This document shows positions 52,501 through 64,000 of a DNA stretch of 64,000 nt, in pieces. The DNA lies in assembly GCA_033782935.1 (NCBI GenBank), contig JAWQEG010000135.1:1986501-2050500 (forward strand). The letters are read 5' to 3'. Position 1 is the first letter of the stretch; each line of letters starts with the position of its first letter. Made by a program: the position numbers and the translations under genes. The notes below the pieces were generated by a model. It was not told the origin of the DNA. It worked only from the letters and a program-made list of their open reading frames with translations, and ran no database searches. The stretch comes from Petrolisthes cinctipes (Eukaryota > Arthropoda > Malacostraca > Decapoda > Porcellanidae).

Positions 52501-54445
52501 TTTTGAAAATACTCTAACACTGAGTAGGCATGTACAGATTGCTTCTGGGACCCCAAAATATTGAATTTTCGGGTGTTTTGAGCCTGAATTTGAGATATAA
52601 ACGGGTACTGAAGATGCATGCACATATCGACTTTTGTGCACCTAAAAGATCGATTTTCAGTATGTTTTGAGCATGTATTTTGAAAATACTCTAACACGGA
52701 GTAGGCATGTACAGATCGCTTCTGGGACCCCTAAATATCGAATTTTCGGGTGTTTGGGACTCAATTTGAGATATCGATTTTTTGGCACCTAAAATGTCGA
52801 TTTTTAGCATGTTTTTAGCCTATATTTTGAAAATATTCTAGCACTGTATAGGCATGTACAGATTGCTTCTGGGACCCCAAAATATTGAATTTTCAGGTGT
52901 TTTGAGCCTGAATTTGAGATATAAACGGGTACAGAAGATACATGCACATATTGACTTTGGGCATCTAAAATATCGATTTTCAGCATGTTTTGGGCCTGTA
53001 TTTTGAAAATACTCTAACACTGAGTAGGCATGTACAGATGCTTCTGGGACCCCAAAATATTGAATTTTCGGGTGTTTTGAGCCTGAATTTGAGATATAAA
53101 CGGGTATTGAAGATGCATGCACATATCGACTTTTGTGCACCTAAAAGATCGATTTTCAGTATGTTTTGAGCATGTATTTTGAAAATACTCTAACACGGAG
53201 TAGGCATGTACAGATACCTTCTGGGACCCCTAAATATCGAATTTTCGGGTGTTTGGGACTGAATTTGAGATATCGACTTTTTGGCACCTAAAAGATTGAT
53301 TTTTAGCATGTTTTTAGCCTATATTTTGAAAATATTCTAGCACTGTACAGATTGCTTCTGGGACCCCAAAATATTGAATTTTCGGGTGTTTTGAGCCTGA
53401 ATTTGAGATATAAACGGGTACAGAAGATACATGCACATATTGACTTTGGGCACCAAAAATATCGATTTTAAGCATGTTTTGGGCCTGAATTTTGAAAATA
53501 CTCTAACACGGAGTAGGCATGTACAGATCGCTTCTGGGACCCCAAAATATCGAATTTTTTGGGTGTTTAGGGCCAATATTTGAAATATAAACGGGTACAG
53601 AAGATGCATGCACATATCGACTTTTGGGCTCCTAAAAGATCGATTTTCAGTATGTTTTTGGCCTGTATTTTGAAAATACTCTAACACGGAGTAGGCATGT
53701 ACAGATACCTTCTGGGACCTCTAAATATCGAATTTTCGGGTGTTTTGGGACTGAATTTGAGATATCGATTTTTTGGCACCTAAAATGTCGATTTTCAGCA
53801 TGTTTTGGGCCTGTATTTTGAAAATACTCTAACACTGAGTAGGCATGTACAGATTGCTTCTGGGACCCCAAAATATTGAATTTTCGGGTGTTTTGAGCCT
53901 GAATTTGAGATATAAACGGGTACAGAAGATACATGCACATATTGACTTTGGGCACCAAAAATATCGATTTTCAGCATGTTTTGGGCCTGAATTTTGAAAA
54001 TACTCTAACACGGAGTAGGCATGTACAGATCGCTTCTGGGACCCCAAAATATCGAATTTTCGGGTGTTTAGGGCCAGAATTTGAGATATCGACTTTTTGG
54101 CACCTAAAAGATCGATTTTTAGCATGTTTTTAGCCTATATTTTGAAAATATTCTAGCACTGAGTAGGCATGTACAGATTGCTTCTGGGACCCCAAAATAT
54201 TGAATTTTCGGGTGTTTTGAGCCTGAATTTGAGATATAAACGGGTACAGAAGATACATGCACATATTGACTTTGGGCATCTAAAATATCGATTTTCAGTA
54301 TGTTTTGAGCATGTATTTTGAAAATACTCTAACACGGAGTAGGCATGTACAGATCGCTTCTGGGACCCCTAAATATCGAATTTTCGGGTGTTTTGGGACT
54401 GAATTTGAGATATCGACTTTTTGGCACCTAAAAGATCGATTTTTA
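49517..54445 (+). repeat. Large segmental repeat, copy 2 of three (others 38,144-42,267 and 54,947-59,700)
   Basis: The segment begins with a cassette and continues through units with TTTAGTCTATATTTTG, AATACTGAATTTTAGGG, GTTTGTTTTGAGC, TACTATAACACGG, GTGTTTGGGACTC and TTTTCAGGTGTTTTGAG. The offset to the copy at 38,144 is 11,373, then 11,687 (the first copy lacks 314 bp), then 12,178 (491 bp extra here near 53,306). The offset to the third copy is 5,430 until about 58,430 and 5,255 after that. Confidence 0.83.
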
Positions 54446-54946
54446 GCATGTTTTTAGCCTATATTTTGAAAATATTCTAGCACTGAGTAGGCATGTACAG
54501 ATTGCTTCTGGGACCCCAAAATATTGAATTTTCGGGTGTTTTGAGCCTGAATTTGAGATATAAACGGGTACAGAAGATACATGCACATATTGACTTTGGG
54601 CACCAAAAATATCGATTTTCAGCATGTTTCGGGCCTGAATTTTGAAAATACTCTAACACGGAGTAGGCATGTACAGATCGCTTCTGGGACCCCAAAATAT
54701 CAAATTTTCTGGTGTTTAGGGCCAGAATTTGAGATATAAACGGGTACAGAAGATGCATCCACATATCGACTTTTGGGCACCTAAAAGATCGATTTTCTGT
54801 ATGTTTTTGGCCTGTATTTTGAAAATACTCTATCACGGAGTAGGCATGTACAGATACCTTCTGGGACCTCTAAATATCGAATTTTCGGGTGTTTTGGGGC
54901 TGAATTTGAGATATCAACTTTTTGGCACCTAAAAGATCGATTTTTA

Positions 54947-57900
54947 GCATGTTTTTAGCCTATATTTTGAAAATATTCTAGCACTGAGTAGGCATGTACA
55001 GATTGCTTCTGGGACCCCAAAATATTGAATTTTCGGGTGTTTTGAGCCTGAATTTGAGATATAAACGGGTACAGAAGATACATGCACATATTGACTTTGG
55101 GCACCAAAAATATCGATTTTCAGCATGTTTTGGGCCTGAATTTTGAAAATACTCTAACACGGAGTAGGCATGTACAGATCGCTTCTGGGAACCCAAAATA
55201 TCGAATTTTCGGGTGTTTAGGGCCAGAATTTGAGATATAAACGGGTACAGAAGATGCATGCACATATCGACTTTTGTGCACCTAAAAGATCGATTTTCAG
55301 TATGTTTTTGGCCTGTATTTTGAAAATACTCTATCACGGAGTAGGCATGTACAGATACCTTCTGGGACCTCTAAATATCAAATTTTCGGGTGTTTTGGGA
55401 CTGAATTTGAGATATCGACTTTTTGGCACCTAAAAGATCGATTTTTAGCATGTTTTTAGCCTATATTTTGAAAATATTCTAGCACTGAGTAGGCATGTAC
55501 AGATTGCTTCTGGGACCCCAAAATATTGAATTTTCGGATGTTTTGAGCCTGAATTTGAGATATAAACGGGTACAGAAGATACATGCACATATTGACTTTG
55601 GGCATCTAAAATATCGATTTTCAGCATGTTTTGGGCCTGTATTTTGAAAATACTCTAACACTGAGTAGGCATGTACAGATTGCTTCTGGGACCCCAAAAT
55701 ATCGAATTTTCGGGTGTTTTGGGACTGAATTTGAGATATCGACTTTTTGGCACCTAAAAGATCGATTTTTAGCATGTTTTTAGCCTATATTATGAAAATA
55801 TTCTAGCACTGTGTAGGTATGTACAGATTGCTTCTGGGACCCCAAAATATTGAATTTTCGGGTGTTTCGACCCTGAATTTGAGATATAAACGGGTACAGA
55901 AGATACATGCACATATTGACTTTGGGCATCTAAAATATCGATTTTCAGCATGTTCTGGGCCTGTATTTTGAAAATACTCTAACACGGAGTAGGCATGTAC
56001 AGATCGCTTCTGGGACCCCTAAATATCGAATTTTCGGGTGTTTTGGGACTGAATTTGAGATATCGACTTTTTGGCACCTAAAAGATCGATTTTTAGCATG
56101 TTTTTAGCCTATATTTTGAAAATATTCTAGCACTGAGTAGGCATGTACAGATTGCTTCTGGGACCCCAAAATATTGAATTTTCGGGTGTTTTGAGCCTGA
56201 ATTTGAGATATAAACGGGTACAGAAGATACATGCACATATTGACTTTGGGCATCTAAAATATCGATTTTCAGCATGTTTTGGGCCTGTATTTTGAAAATA
56301 CTTTAACACTGAGTAGGCATGTACAGATTGCTTCTGGGACCCCAAAATATTGAATTTTCGGGTGTTTTGAGCCTGAATTTGAGATATAAACGGGTACTGA
56401 AGATGCATGCACATATCGACTTTTGTGCACCTAAAAGATCGATTTTCAGTATGTTTTGAGCATGTATATTGAAAATACTCTAACACGGAGTAGGCATGTA
56501 CAGATCGCTTCTGGGACCCCTAAATATCGAATTTTCGGGTGTTTTGAGACTGAATTTGAGATATCGACTTTTTGGCACCTAAAATGTCGATTTTTAGCAT
56601 GTTTTTAGTCTATATTTTGAAAATATTCTAGCACTGTGTAGGCATGTACAGATTGCTTCTGGGACCCCAAAATACTGAATTTTAGGGTGTTTTGAGCCTG
56701 AATTTGAGATATAAACGGGTACAGAAGATACATGCACATATTGACTTTGGGCATCTAAAATATCGATTTTCAGCATGTTTTGAGCATGTATTTTGAAAAT
56801 ACTCTAACACGGAGTAAGCATGTACAGATACCTTCTGGGACCTCTAAATATCGAATTTTCGGGTGTTTTGGGACTGAATTTGAGATATCGATTTTTTGGC
56901 ACCTAAAATGTCGATTTTTAGCATGTTTTTAGCCTATATTTTGAAAATATTCTAGCACTGTGTAGGCATGCACAGATTGCTTCTGGGACCCCAAAATATT
57001 GAATTTTCGGGTGTTTTGAGCCTGAATTTGAGATATAAACGGGTACTGAAGATGCATGCACATATCGACTTTTGTGCACCTAAAAGATCGATTTTCAGTT
57101 TGTTTTGAGCATGTACTTTGAAAATACTCTAACACGGAGTAGGCATGTACAGATCGCTTCTGGGACCCCTAAATATCGAATTTTCGGGTGTTTTGGGACT
57201 GAATTTGAGATATCGACTTTTTGGCACCTAAAAGATCGATTTTTAGCATGTTTTTAGCCTATATTTTGAAAATATTCTAGCACTGTACAGATTGCTTCTG
57301 GGACCCCAAAATATTGAATTTTCGGGTGTTTTGAGCCTGAATTTGAGATATAAACGGGTACAGAAGATACATGCACATATTGACTTTGGGCACCAAAAAT
57401 ATCGATTTTCAGCATGTTTTGGGCCTGAATTTTGAAAATACTCTAACACGGAGTAGGCATGTACAGATCGCTTCTGGGACCCCAAAATATCGAATTTTCG
57501 GGTGTTTAGGGCCAGAATTTGAGATATAAACGGGTACAGAAGATGCATGCACATATCGACTTTTGGGCACCTAAAAGATCGATTTTCAGTATGTTTTTGG
57601 CCTGTATTTTGAAAATACTATAACACGGAGTAGGCATGTACAGATACCTTCTGGGACCTCTAAATATCGAATTTTCGGGTGTTTTGGGACTGAATTTGAG
57701 ATATCGATTTTTTGGCACCTAAAATGTCGATTTTTAGCATGTTTTTAGCCTATATTTTGAAAATATTCTAGCACTGTGTAGGCATGTACAGATTGCTTCT
57801 GGGACCCCAAAATATTGAATTTTCGGGTGTTTTGAGCCTGAATTTGAGATATAAACGGGTACAGAAGATATATGCACATATTGACTTTGGGCATCTAAAA

Positions 57901-59700
57901 TATCGATTTTCAGCATGTTTTGGGCCTGTATTTTGAAAATACTCTAACACTGAGTAGGCATGTACAGATTGCTTCTGGGACCCCAAAATATTGAATTTTC
58001 GGGTGTTTTGAGCCTGAATTTGAGATATAAACGGGTACTGAAGATGCATGCACATATCGACTTTTGTGCACCTAAAAGATCGATTTTCAGTATGTTTTGA
58101 GCATGTATTTTGAAAATACTCTAACACGGAGTAGGCATGTACAGATCGCTTCTGGGACCCCTAAATATCGAATTTTCGGGTGTTTGGGACTCAATTTGAG
58201 ATATCGATTTTTTGGCACCTAAAATGTCGATTTTTAGCATGTTTTTAGCCTATATTTTGAAAATATTCTAGCACTGTGTAGGCATGTACAGATTGCTTCT
58301 GGGACCCCAAAATATTGAATTTTCAGGTGTTTTGAGCCTGAATTTGAGATATAAACGGGTACAGAAGATACATGCACATATTGACTTTGGGCATCTAAAA
58401 TATCGATTTTCAGCATGTTTTGGGCCTGTATTTTGAAAATACTCTAACACTGAGTAGGCATGTACAGATGCCTTCTGGGACCCCTAAATATCGAATTTTC
58501 GGGTGTTTGGGACTGAATTTGAGATATCGACTTTTTGGCACCTAAAAGATCGATTTTTAGCATGTTTTTAGCCTATATTTTGAAAATATTCTAGCACTGT
58601 ACAGATTGCTTCTGGGACCCCAAAATATTGAATTTTCGGGTGTTTTGAGCCTGAATTTGAGATATAAACGGGTACAGAAGATACATGCACATATTGACTT
58701 TGGGCACCAAAAATATCGATTTTCAGTATGTTTTGGGCCTGAATTTTGAAAATACTCTAACACGGAGTAGGCATGTACAGATCGCTTCTGGGACCCCAAA
58801 ATATCGAATTTTTTGGGTGTTTAGGGCCAATATTTGAAATATAAACGGGTACAGAAGATGCATGCACATATCGACTTTTTGGGCACCTAAAAGATCGATT
58901 TTCAGTATGTTTTTGGCCTGTATTTTGAAAATACTCTAACACGGAGTAGGCATGTACAGATACCTTCTGGGACCTCTAAATATCGAATTTTCGGGTGTTT
59001 TGGGACTGAATTTGAGATATCGATTTTTTGGCACCTAAAATGTCGATTTTCAGCATGTTTTGGGCCTGTATTTTGAAAATACTCTAACACTGAGTAGGCA
59101 TGTACAGATTGCTTCTGGGACCCCAAAATATTGAATTTTCGGGTGTTTTGAGCCTGAATTTGAGATATAAACGGGTACAGAAGATACATGCACATATTGA
59201 CTTTGGGCACCAAAAATATCGATTTTCAGCATGTTTTGGGCCTGAATTTTGAAAATACTCTAACACGGAGTAGGCATGTACAGATCGCTTCTGGGACCCC
59301 AAAATATCGAATTTTCGGGTGTTTAGGGCCAGAATTTGAGATATCGACTTTTTGGCACCTAAAAGATCGATTTTTAGCATGTTTTTAGCCTATATTTTGA
59401 AAATATTCTAGCACTGAGTAGGCATGTACAGATTGCTTCTGGGACCCCAAAATATTGAATTTTCGGGTGTTTTGAGCCTGAATTTGAGATATAAACGTGT
59501 ACAGAAGATACATGCACATATTGACTTTGGGCATCTAAAATATCGATTTTCAGTATGTTTTGAGCATGTATTTTGAAAATACTCTAACACGGAGTAGGCA
59601 TGTACAGATCGCTTCTGGGACCCCTAAATATCGAATTTTCGGGTGTTTTGGGACTGAATTTGAGATATCGACTTTTTGGCACCTAAAAGATCGATTTTTA
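54947..59700 (+). repeat. Large segmental repeat, copy 3 of three
   Basis: Unit starts 54,947, 55,448, 55,772, 56,096, 56,597, 56,921, 57,246, 57,737, 58,237, 58,560, 59,053 and 59,377 mirror those from 49,517 at a steady 5,430 until one loss of about 175 bp near 58,470, where a long monomer is missing. After 59,700 it continues into a unit matching 42,268, not the one that follows copy 2. Confidence 0.82.
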
Positions 59701-60201
59701 GCATGTTTTTAGCCTATATTTTGAAAATATTCTAGCACTGAGTAGGCATGTACAGATTGCTTCTGGGACCCCAAAATATCGAATTTTCGGGTGTTTTGAG
59801 ACTGAATTTGAGATATAAACGGGTACAGAAGATACATGCACATATTGACTTTGGGCACCAAAAATATCGATTTTCAGCATGTTTTGGGACTGAATTTTGA
59901 AAATACTCTAACACGGAGTAGGCATGTACAGATCGCTTCTGGGACCCCAAAATAACGAAATTTCGGGTGTTTATGGCCAGAATTTGAGATATAAACGGGT
60001 ACAGAAAATGCATGCACATATCGACTTTTGGGCACCCAAAAGATCGATTTTCAGTATGTTTTTGGACTGTATTTTGAAAATACTCTAACACGGAGTAGGC
60101 ATGTACAGATACCTTTTGGGACCTCTAAATATCGAATTTTCGGGTGTTTTGGGACTGAATTTGAGATATCGATTTTTTGGCACCTAAAATGTCGATTTTT
60201 A
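59701..60201 (+). repeat. Trimer matching 42,268-42,768 at an offset of 17,433
   Basis: Both trimers share AAAATAACGAAATTTCGGG, GTGTTTATGGCCAG, CAGAAAATGCATGC and TTTTTGGACTG, which I did not see elsewhere. The copy at 59,701 has its own changes (GCACCCAAAAG near 60,033 and CCTTTTGGG near 60,113). It shows that the third large copy shares its right flank with the first copy. Confidence 0.8.
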
Positions 60202-63200
60202 GCATGTTTTTAGCCTATATTTTGAAAATATTCTAGCACTGTGTAGGCATGTACAGATTCCTTCTGGGACCCCAAAATATTGAATTTTCGGGTGTTTTGA
60301 GCCTGAATTTGAGATATAAACGGGTACAGAAGATACATGCACATATTGACTTTGGGCATCTAAAATATCGATTTTCAGCATGTTTTTGGCCTGTATTTTG
60401 AAAATACTCTAACACTGAGTAGGCATGTACAGATTGCTTCTGGGACCCCAAAATATTGAATTTTCGGGTGTTTTGAGCCTGAATTTGAGATATAAACGGG
60501 TACTGAAGATGCATGCACATATCGACTTTTGTGCACCTAAAAGATCGATTTTCAGTATGTTTTGAGCATGTATTTTGAAAATACTCTAACACGGAGTAGG
60601 CATGTACAGATCGCTTCTGGGACCCCTAAATATCGAATTTTCGGATGTTTTGGGACTGAATTAGAGATATCGACTTTTTGGCACCTAAAAGATCGTTTTT
60701 TAGCATGTTTTTAGCCTATATTTTGAAAATATTATAGCACTGTACAGATTGCTTCTGGGACCCCAAAATATTGAATTTTCGGGTGTTTTGAGCCTGAATT
60801 TGAGATATAAACGGGTACAGAAGATACATGCACATATTGACTTTGGGCACCAAAAATATCGATTTTCAGCATGTTTTGGGCCTGAATTTTGAAAATACTC
60901 TAACACGGAGTAGGCATGTACAGATCGCTTCTGGGACCCCAAAATATCGAATTTTCGGGTGTTTAGGGCCTGAATTTGAGATATAAACGGGTACAGAAGA
61001 TGCATGCACATATCGACTTTTGTGCACCTAAAAGATCGATTTTCAGTATGTTTTTGGCCTGTATTTTGAAAATACTCTAACACGGAGTAGGCATGTACAG
61101 ATACCTTCTGTGACCTCTAAATATCGAATTTTCGGGTGTTTTGGGACTGAATTTGAGATATCGATTTTTTGGCACCTAAAATGTCGATTTTTAGCATGTT
61201 TTTAGCCTATATTTTGAAAATATTCTAGCACTGTGTAGGCATGTACAGATTGCTTCTGGGACCCCAAAATATTGAATTTTCGGGTGTTTAGGGCCAGAAT
61301 TTGAAATATAAACGGGTACAGAAGATGCATGCACATATCGACTTTTGGGCACCTAAAAGATCGATTTTCAGTATGTTTTTGGCCTGTATTTTATAAATAC
61401 TCTAACACGGAGTAGGCATGTACAGATACCTTCTGGGACCTCTAAATATCGAATTTTCGGGTGTTTTGGGACTGAATTTGAGATATCGATTTTTTGGCAC
61501 CTAAAATGTCGGTTTTTAGCATGTTTTTAGCCTATATTTTGAAAATATTCTAGCACTGTGTAGGCATGTACAGATTGCTTCTGGGACCCCAAAATATTGA
61601 ATTTTCGGGTGTTTTGAGCCTGAATTTGAGATATAAACGGGTACAGAGGATAAATGCACATATTGACTTTTGGCATCTAAAATATTTATTTTCAGCAAGT
61701 TTTTAGCCTATATTTTGAAAATATTCTAGCACTGTGTAGGCATGTACAGATTGCTTCTGGGACCCCAAAATATTGAATTTTCGGGTGTTTTGAGCCTGAA
61801 TTTGAGATATAAACGGGTACAGAAGATACATGCACATATTGACTTTGTGCATCTAAATGATCGATTTTCAGTATGTTTTTGGCCTGTATTTTTAAAAAAA
61901 TACTCTAACACGGAGTAGGCATGTACAGATACCTTCTGGGACCTCTAAATATCGAATTTTCGGGTGTTTTGGGACTGAATTTGAGATATCGATTTTTTGG
62001 CACCTAAAATGTCGATTTTTAGCATGTTTTTAGCCTATATTTTGAAAATATTCTAGCACTGTGTAGGCATGTACAGATTGCTTCTGGGACCCCAAAATAT
62101 TGAATTTTCAGGTGTTTTGAGCCTGAATTTGAGATATAAACGGGTACAGAAGATACATGCACATATTGACTTTGGGCATCTAAAATATCGATTTTCAGCA
62201 TGTTTTGGGCCTGTATTTTGAAAATACTCTAACACTGAGTAGGCATGTACAGATTGCTTCTGGGACCCCAAAATATTGAATTTTCGGGTGTTTGGGACTG
62301 AATTTGAGATATCGGCTTTTTGGCACCTAAAAGATCGATTTTTAGCATGTTTTTAGCCTATATTTTGAAAATATTCTAGCACTGAGTAGGCATGTACAGA
62401 TTGCTTCTGGGACCCCAAAATATTGAATTTTCGGGTGTTTTGAGCCTGAATTTGAGATATAAACGGGTACAGAAGATACATGCACATATCGACTTTTGGG
62501 CACCTAAAAGATCGATTTTCAGTATGTTTTTGGCCTGTATTTTGAAAATACTCTAACACGGAGTAGGCATGTACAGATACCTTCTGGGACCCCTAAATAT
62601 CGAATTTTTGGGTGTTTTGGGACTGAATTTGAGATATCGACTTTTTGGCACCTAAAAGATCGATTTTTAGCATGTTTTTAGCCTATATTTTGAAAATATT
62701 CTAGCACTGTACAGATCGCTTCTGGGACCCCAAAATATCGAATTTTCGGGTGTTTAGGTCCAGAATTTGAGATATAAACGGGTACAGAAGATGCATGCAC
62801 ATATTGACTTTGGGAACCAAAAATATCGATTTTCAGCATGTTTTGGGCCTGAATTTTGAAAATACTCTAACACGGAGTAGGCATGTACAGATCGCTTCTG
62901 GGACCCCAAAATATCGAATTTTCGGGTGTTTAGGGCCTGAATTTGAGATATAAACGGGTACAGAAGATGCATGCACATATCGACTTTTGTGCACCTAAAA
63001 GATCGATTTTCAGTATGTTTTTGGCCTGTATTTTGAAAATACTCTAACACGGAGTAGGCATGTACAGATACCTTCTGGGACCTCTAAATATCGAATTTTC
63101 GGGTGTTTTGGGACTGAATTTGAGATATCGATTTTTTGGCACCTAAAATGTCGATTTTTAGCATGTTTTTAGCCTATATTTTGAAAATATTCTAGCACTG

Positions 63201-64000
63201 TGTAGGCATGTACAGATTGCTTCTGGGACCCCAAAATATTGAATTTTCGGGTGTTTAGGGCCAGAATTTGAAATATAAACGGGTACAGAAGATGCATGCA
63301 CATATCGACTTTTGGGCACCTAAAAGATCGATTTTCAGTATGTTTTTGGCCTGTATTTTGAAAATACTCTAACACGGAGTAGGCATGTACAGATACCTTC
63401 TGGGACCTCTAAATATCGAATTTTCGGGTGTTTTGGGACTGAATTTGAGATATCGATTTTTTGGCACCTAAAATGTCGGTTTTTAGCATGTTTTTAGCCT
63501 ATATTTTGAAAATATTCTAGCACTGTGTAGGCATGTACAGATTGCTTCTGGGACCCCAAAATATTGAATTTTCGGGTGTTTTGAGCCTGAATTTGAGATA
63601 TAAACGGGTACAGAGGATAAATGCACATATTGACTTTTGGCATCTAAAATATCGATTTTCAGCATGTTTTGGGCCTGTATTTTGAAAATACTCTAACACT
63701 GAGTAGGCATGTACAGATTGCTTCTGGGACCCCAAAATATTGAATTTTCGGGTGTTTTGAGCCTGAATTTGAGATATAAACGGGTACTGAAGATGCATGC
63801 ACATATCGACTTTTGTGCACCTAAAAGATCGATTTTCAGTATGTTTTGAGCATGTATTTTGAAAATACTCTAACACGGAGTAGGCATGTACAGATCGCTT
63901 CTGGGACCCCTAAATATCGAATTTTCGGGTGTTTTGGGACTGAATTTGAGATATCGACTTTTTGGCACCTAAAAGATCGATTTTTAGCATGTTTTTAGCC
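60202..64000 (+). repeat. Right end of window: mixed trimers and dimers with more private mutations
   Basis: Unit starts are 60,202, 60,703, 61,194, 61,519, 62,022, 62,345, about 62,670, 63,161, 63,486 and 63,987. Private changes are denser than in the left half: GATCGTTTTTTAGC (60,692), TTTTATAAATACTC (61,390), ATTTATTTTCAGCAAG (61,684) and a run of seven A in TTTTTAAAAAAATACTC (about 61,889). A related change pair, GTCGGTTTTTAGC with CAGAGGATAAATGC, occurs at both 61,510-61,655 and 63,477-63,623. No boundary with unique DNA is reached. Confidence 0.8.

Larger units (their letters stand above)
1..64000. repeat. Tandem satellite DNA array with higher-order repeats (entire window)
   Basis: The window consists only of head-to-tail copies of one satellite family in one orientation. 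Landmarks recur in fixed order in every monomer: GCATGTTTT or GTATGTTTT, then TTTTGAAAATA, GGCATGTACAGAT, CTTCTGGGACC, AATTTTCGGGTGTTT, GAATTTGAGATAT and finally CTAAAA followed by ATCGATTTT. Long monomers are 176-177 bp and short ones 148 bp; they group as trimers of 501 or 491 bp. I located about 142 starts of such groups by hand. GC content is about 38-39 percent (69 of 177 bases G or C in a typical A monomer). No flanking unique DNA is reached: base 1 and base 64,000 both fall inside monomers. A centromeric, pericentromeric or subtelomeric position is inferred from array type only. The family is not one I can name. Confidence 0.98.

Noticed and set aside
1..64000. CRISPR-like regular repeats
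   Set aside because: Repeats are contiguous monomers of 148-177 bp with no short identical repeats separated by unique spacers and no cas-like genes.
1..64000. Inserted transposon or retroelement fragments, or an inverted block of the array
   Set aside because: Reading through, every stretch fits the satellite monomer in the same orientation. No terminal repeats, poly-A tail, target-site duplication or strand switch was found.

Overview
The whole 64 kb window is one unbroken tandem satellite array. I find no gene, RNA gene, mobile element, CRISPR array or unique-sequence island in it. Every stretch I read belongs to the same repeat family, in the same orientation, and the array runs off both ends in mid-monomer. 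Open frames of about 60-180 codons exist on both strands, but they are by-products of the repeat and recur with its period, so none is annotated as coding. The organism is almost certainly a eukaryote, and the DNA looks like centromeric, pericentromeric or subtelomeric heterochromatin. Monomers of about 148-177 bp lie in the nucleosome-length range common for such satellites. Several class differences read as CpG to TpG, which suggests a genome with cytosine methylation. I do not recognise the family and cannot name the species.

Repeat architecture, from the sequence: the basic unit is a trimer of two long monomers (about 176 and 177 bp) and one short monomer (148 bp), 501 bp in all. The short monomer lacks 29 bp present in the long ones. 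A second trimer type is 491 bp because its first monomer lacks 10 bp. The two alternate as a 992-bp six-monomer higher-order repeat, named here C1-A-S1-C2-G-S2. Each long monomer is itself an old head-to-tail duplication of a unit of about 88 bp.

Layout. 1-2,853: trimers with a 1,490-bp period (501+501+488). 2,854-25,053: almost pure alternating 501/491 trimers, including a 3,968-bp tandem duplication (10,978-18,914) and a 1,984-bp period (about 19,917-23,384). 25,054-37,495: dimers of about 324 bp (one long plus one short) and 678-bp tetramers appear among the trimers, and a segment is present twice (25,054-29,178 and 32,361-36,994). 37,496-60,201: a dimer-rich mosaic of segmental copies, with an 825-bp cassette seen six times and a 4-5 kb segment seen three times (from 38,144, 49,517 and 54,947). 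60,202-64,000: trimers and dimers with more private mutations.

Nothing here works together as genes. The biology on show is satellite evolution: unequal exchange by whole monomers, small deletions between short direct repeats, hybrid monomers and nested segmental duplication. I found no convincing evidence of a new gene system. Unit lengths and offsets were worked out by hand from motif positions and could be off by a base in places.
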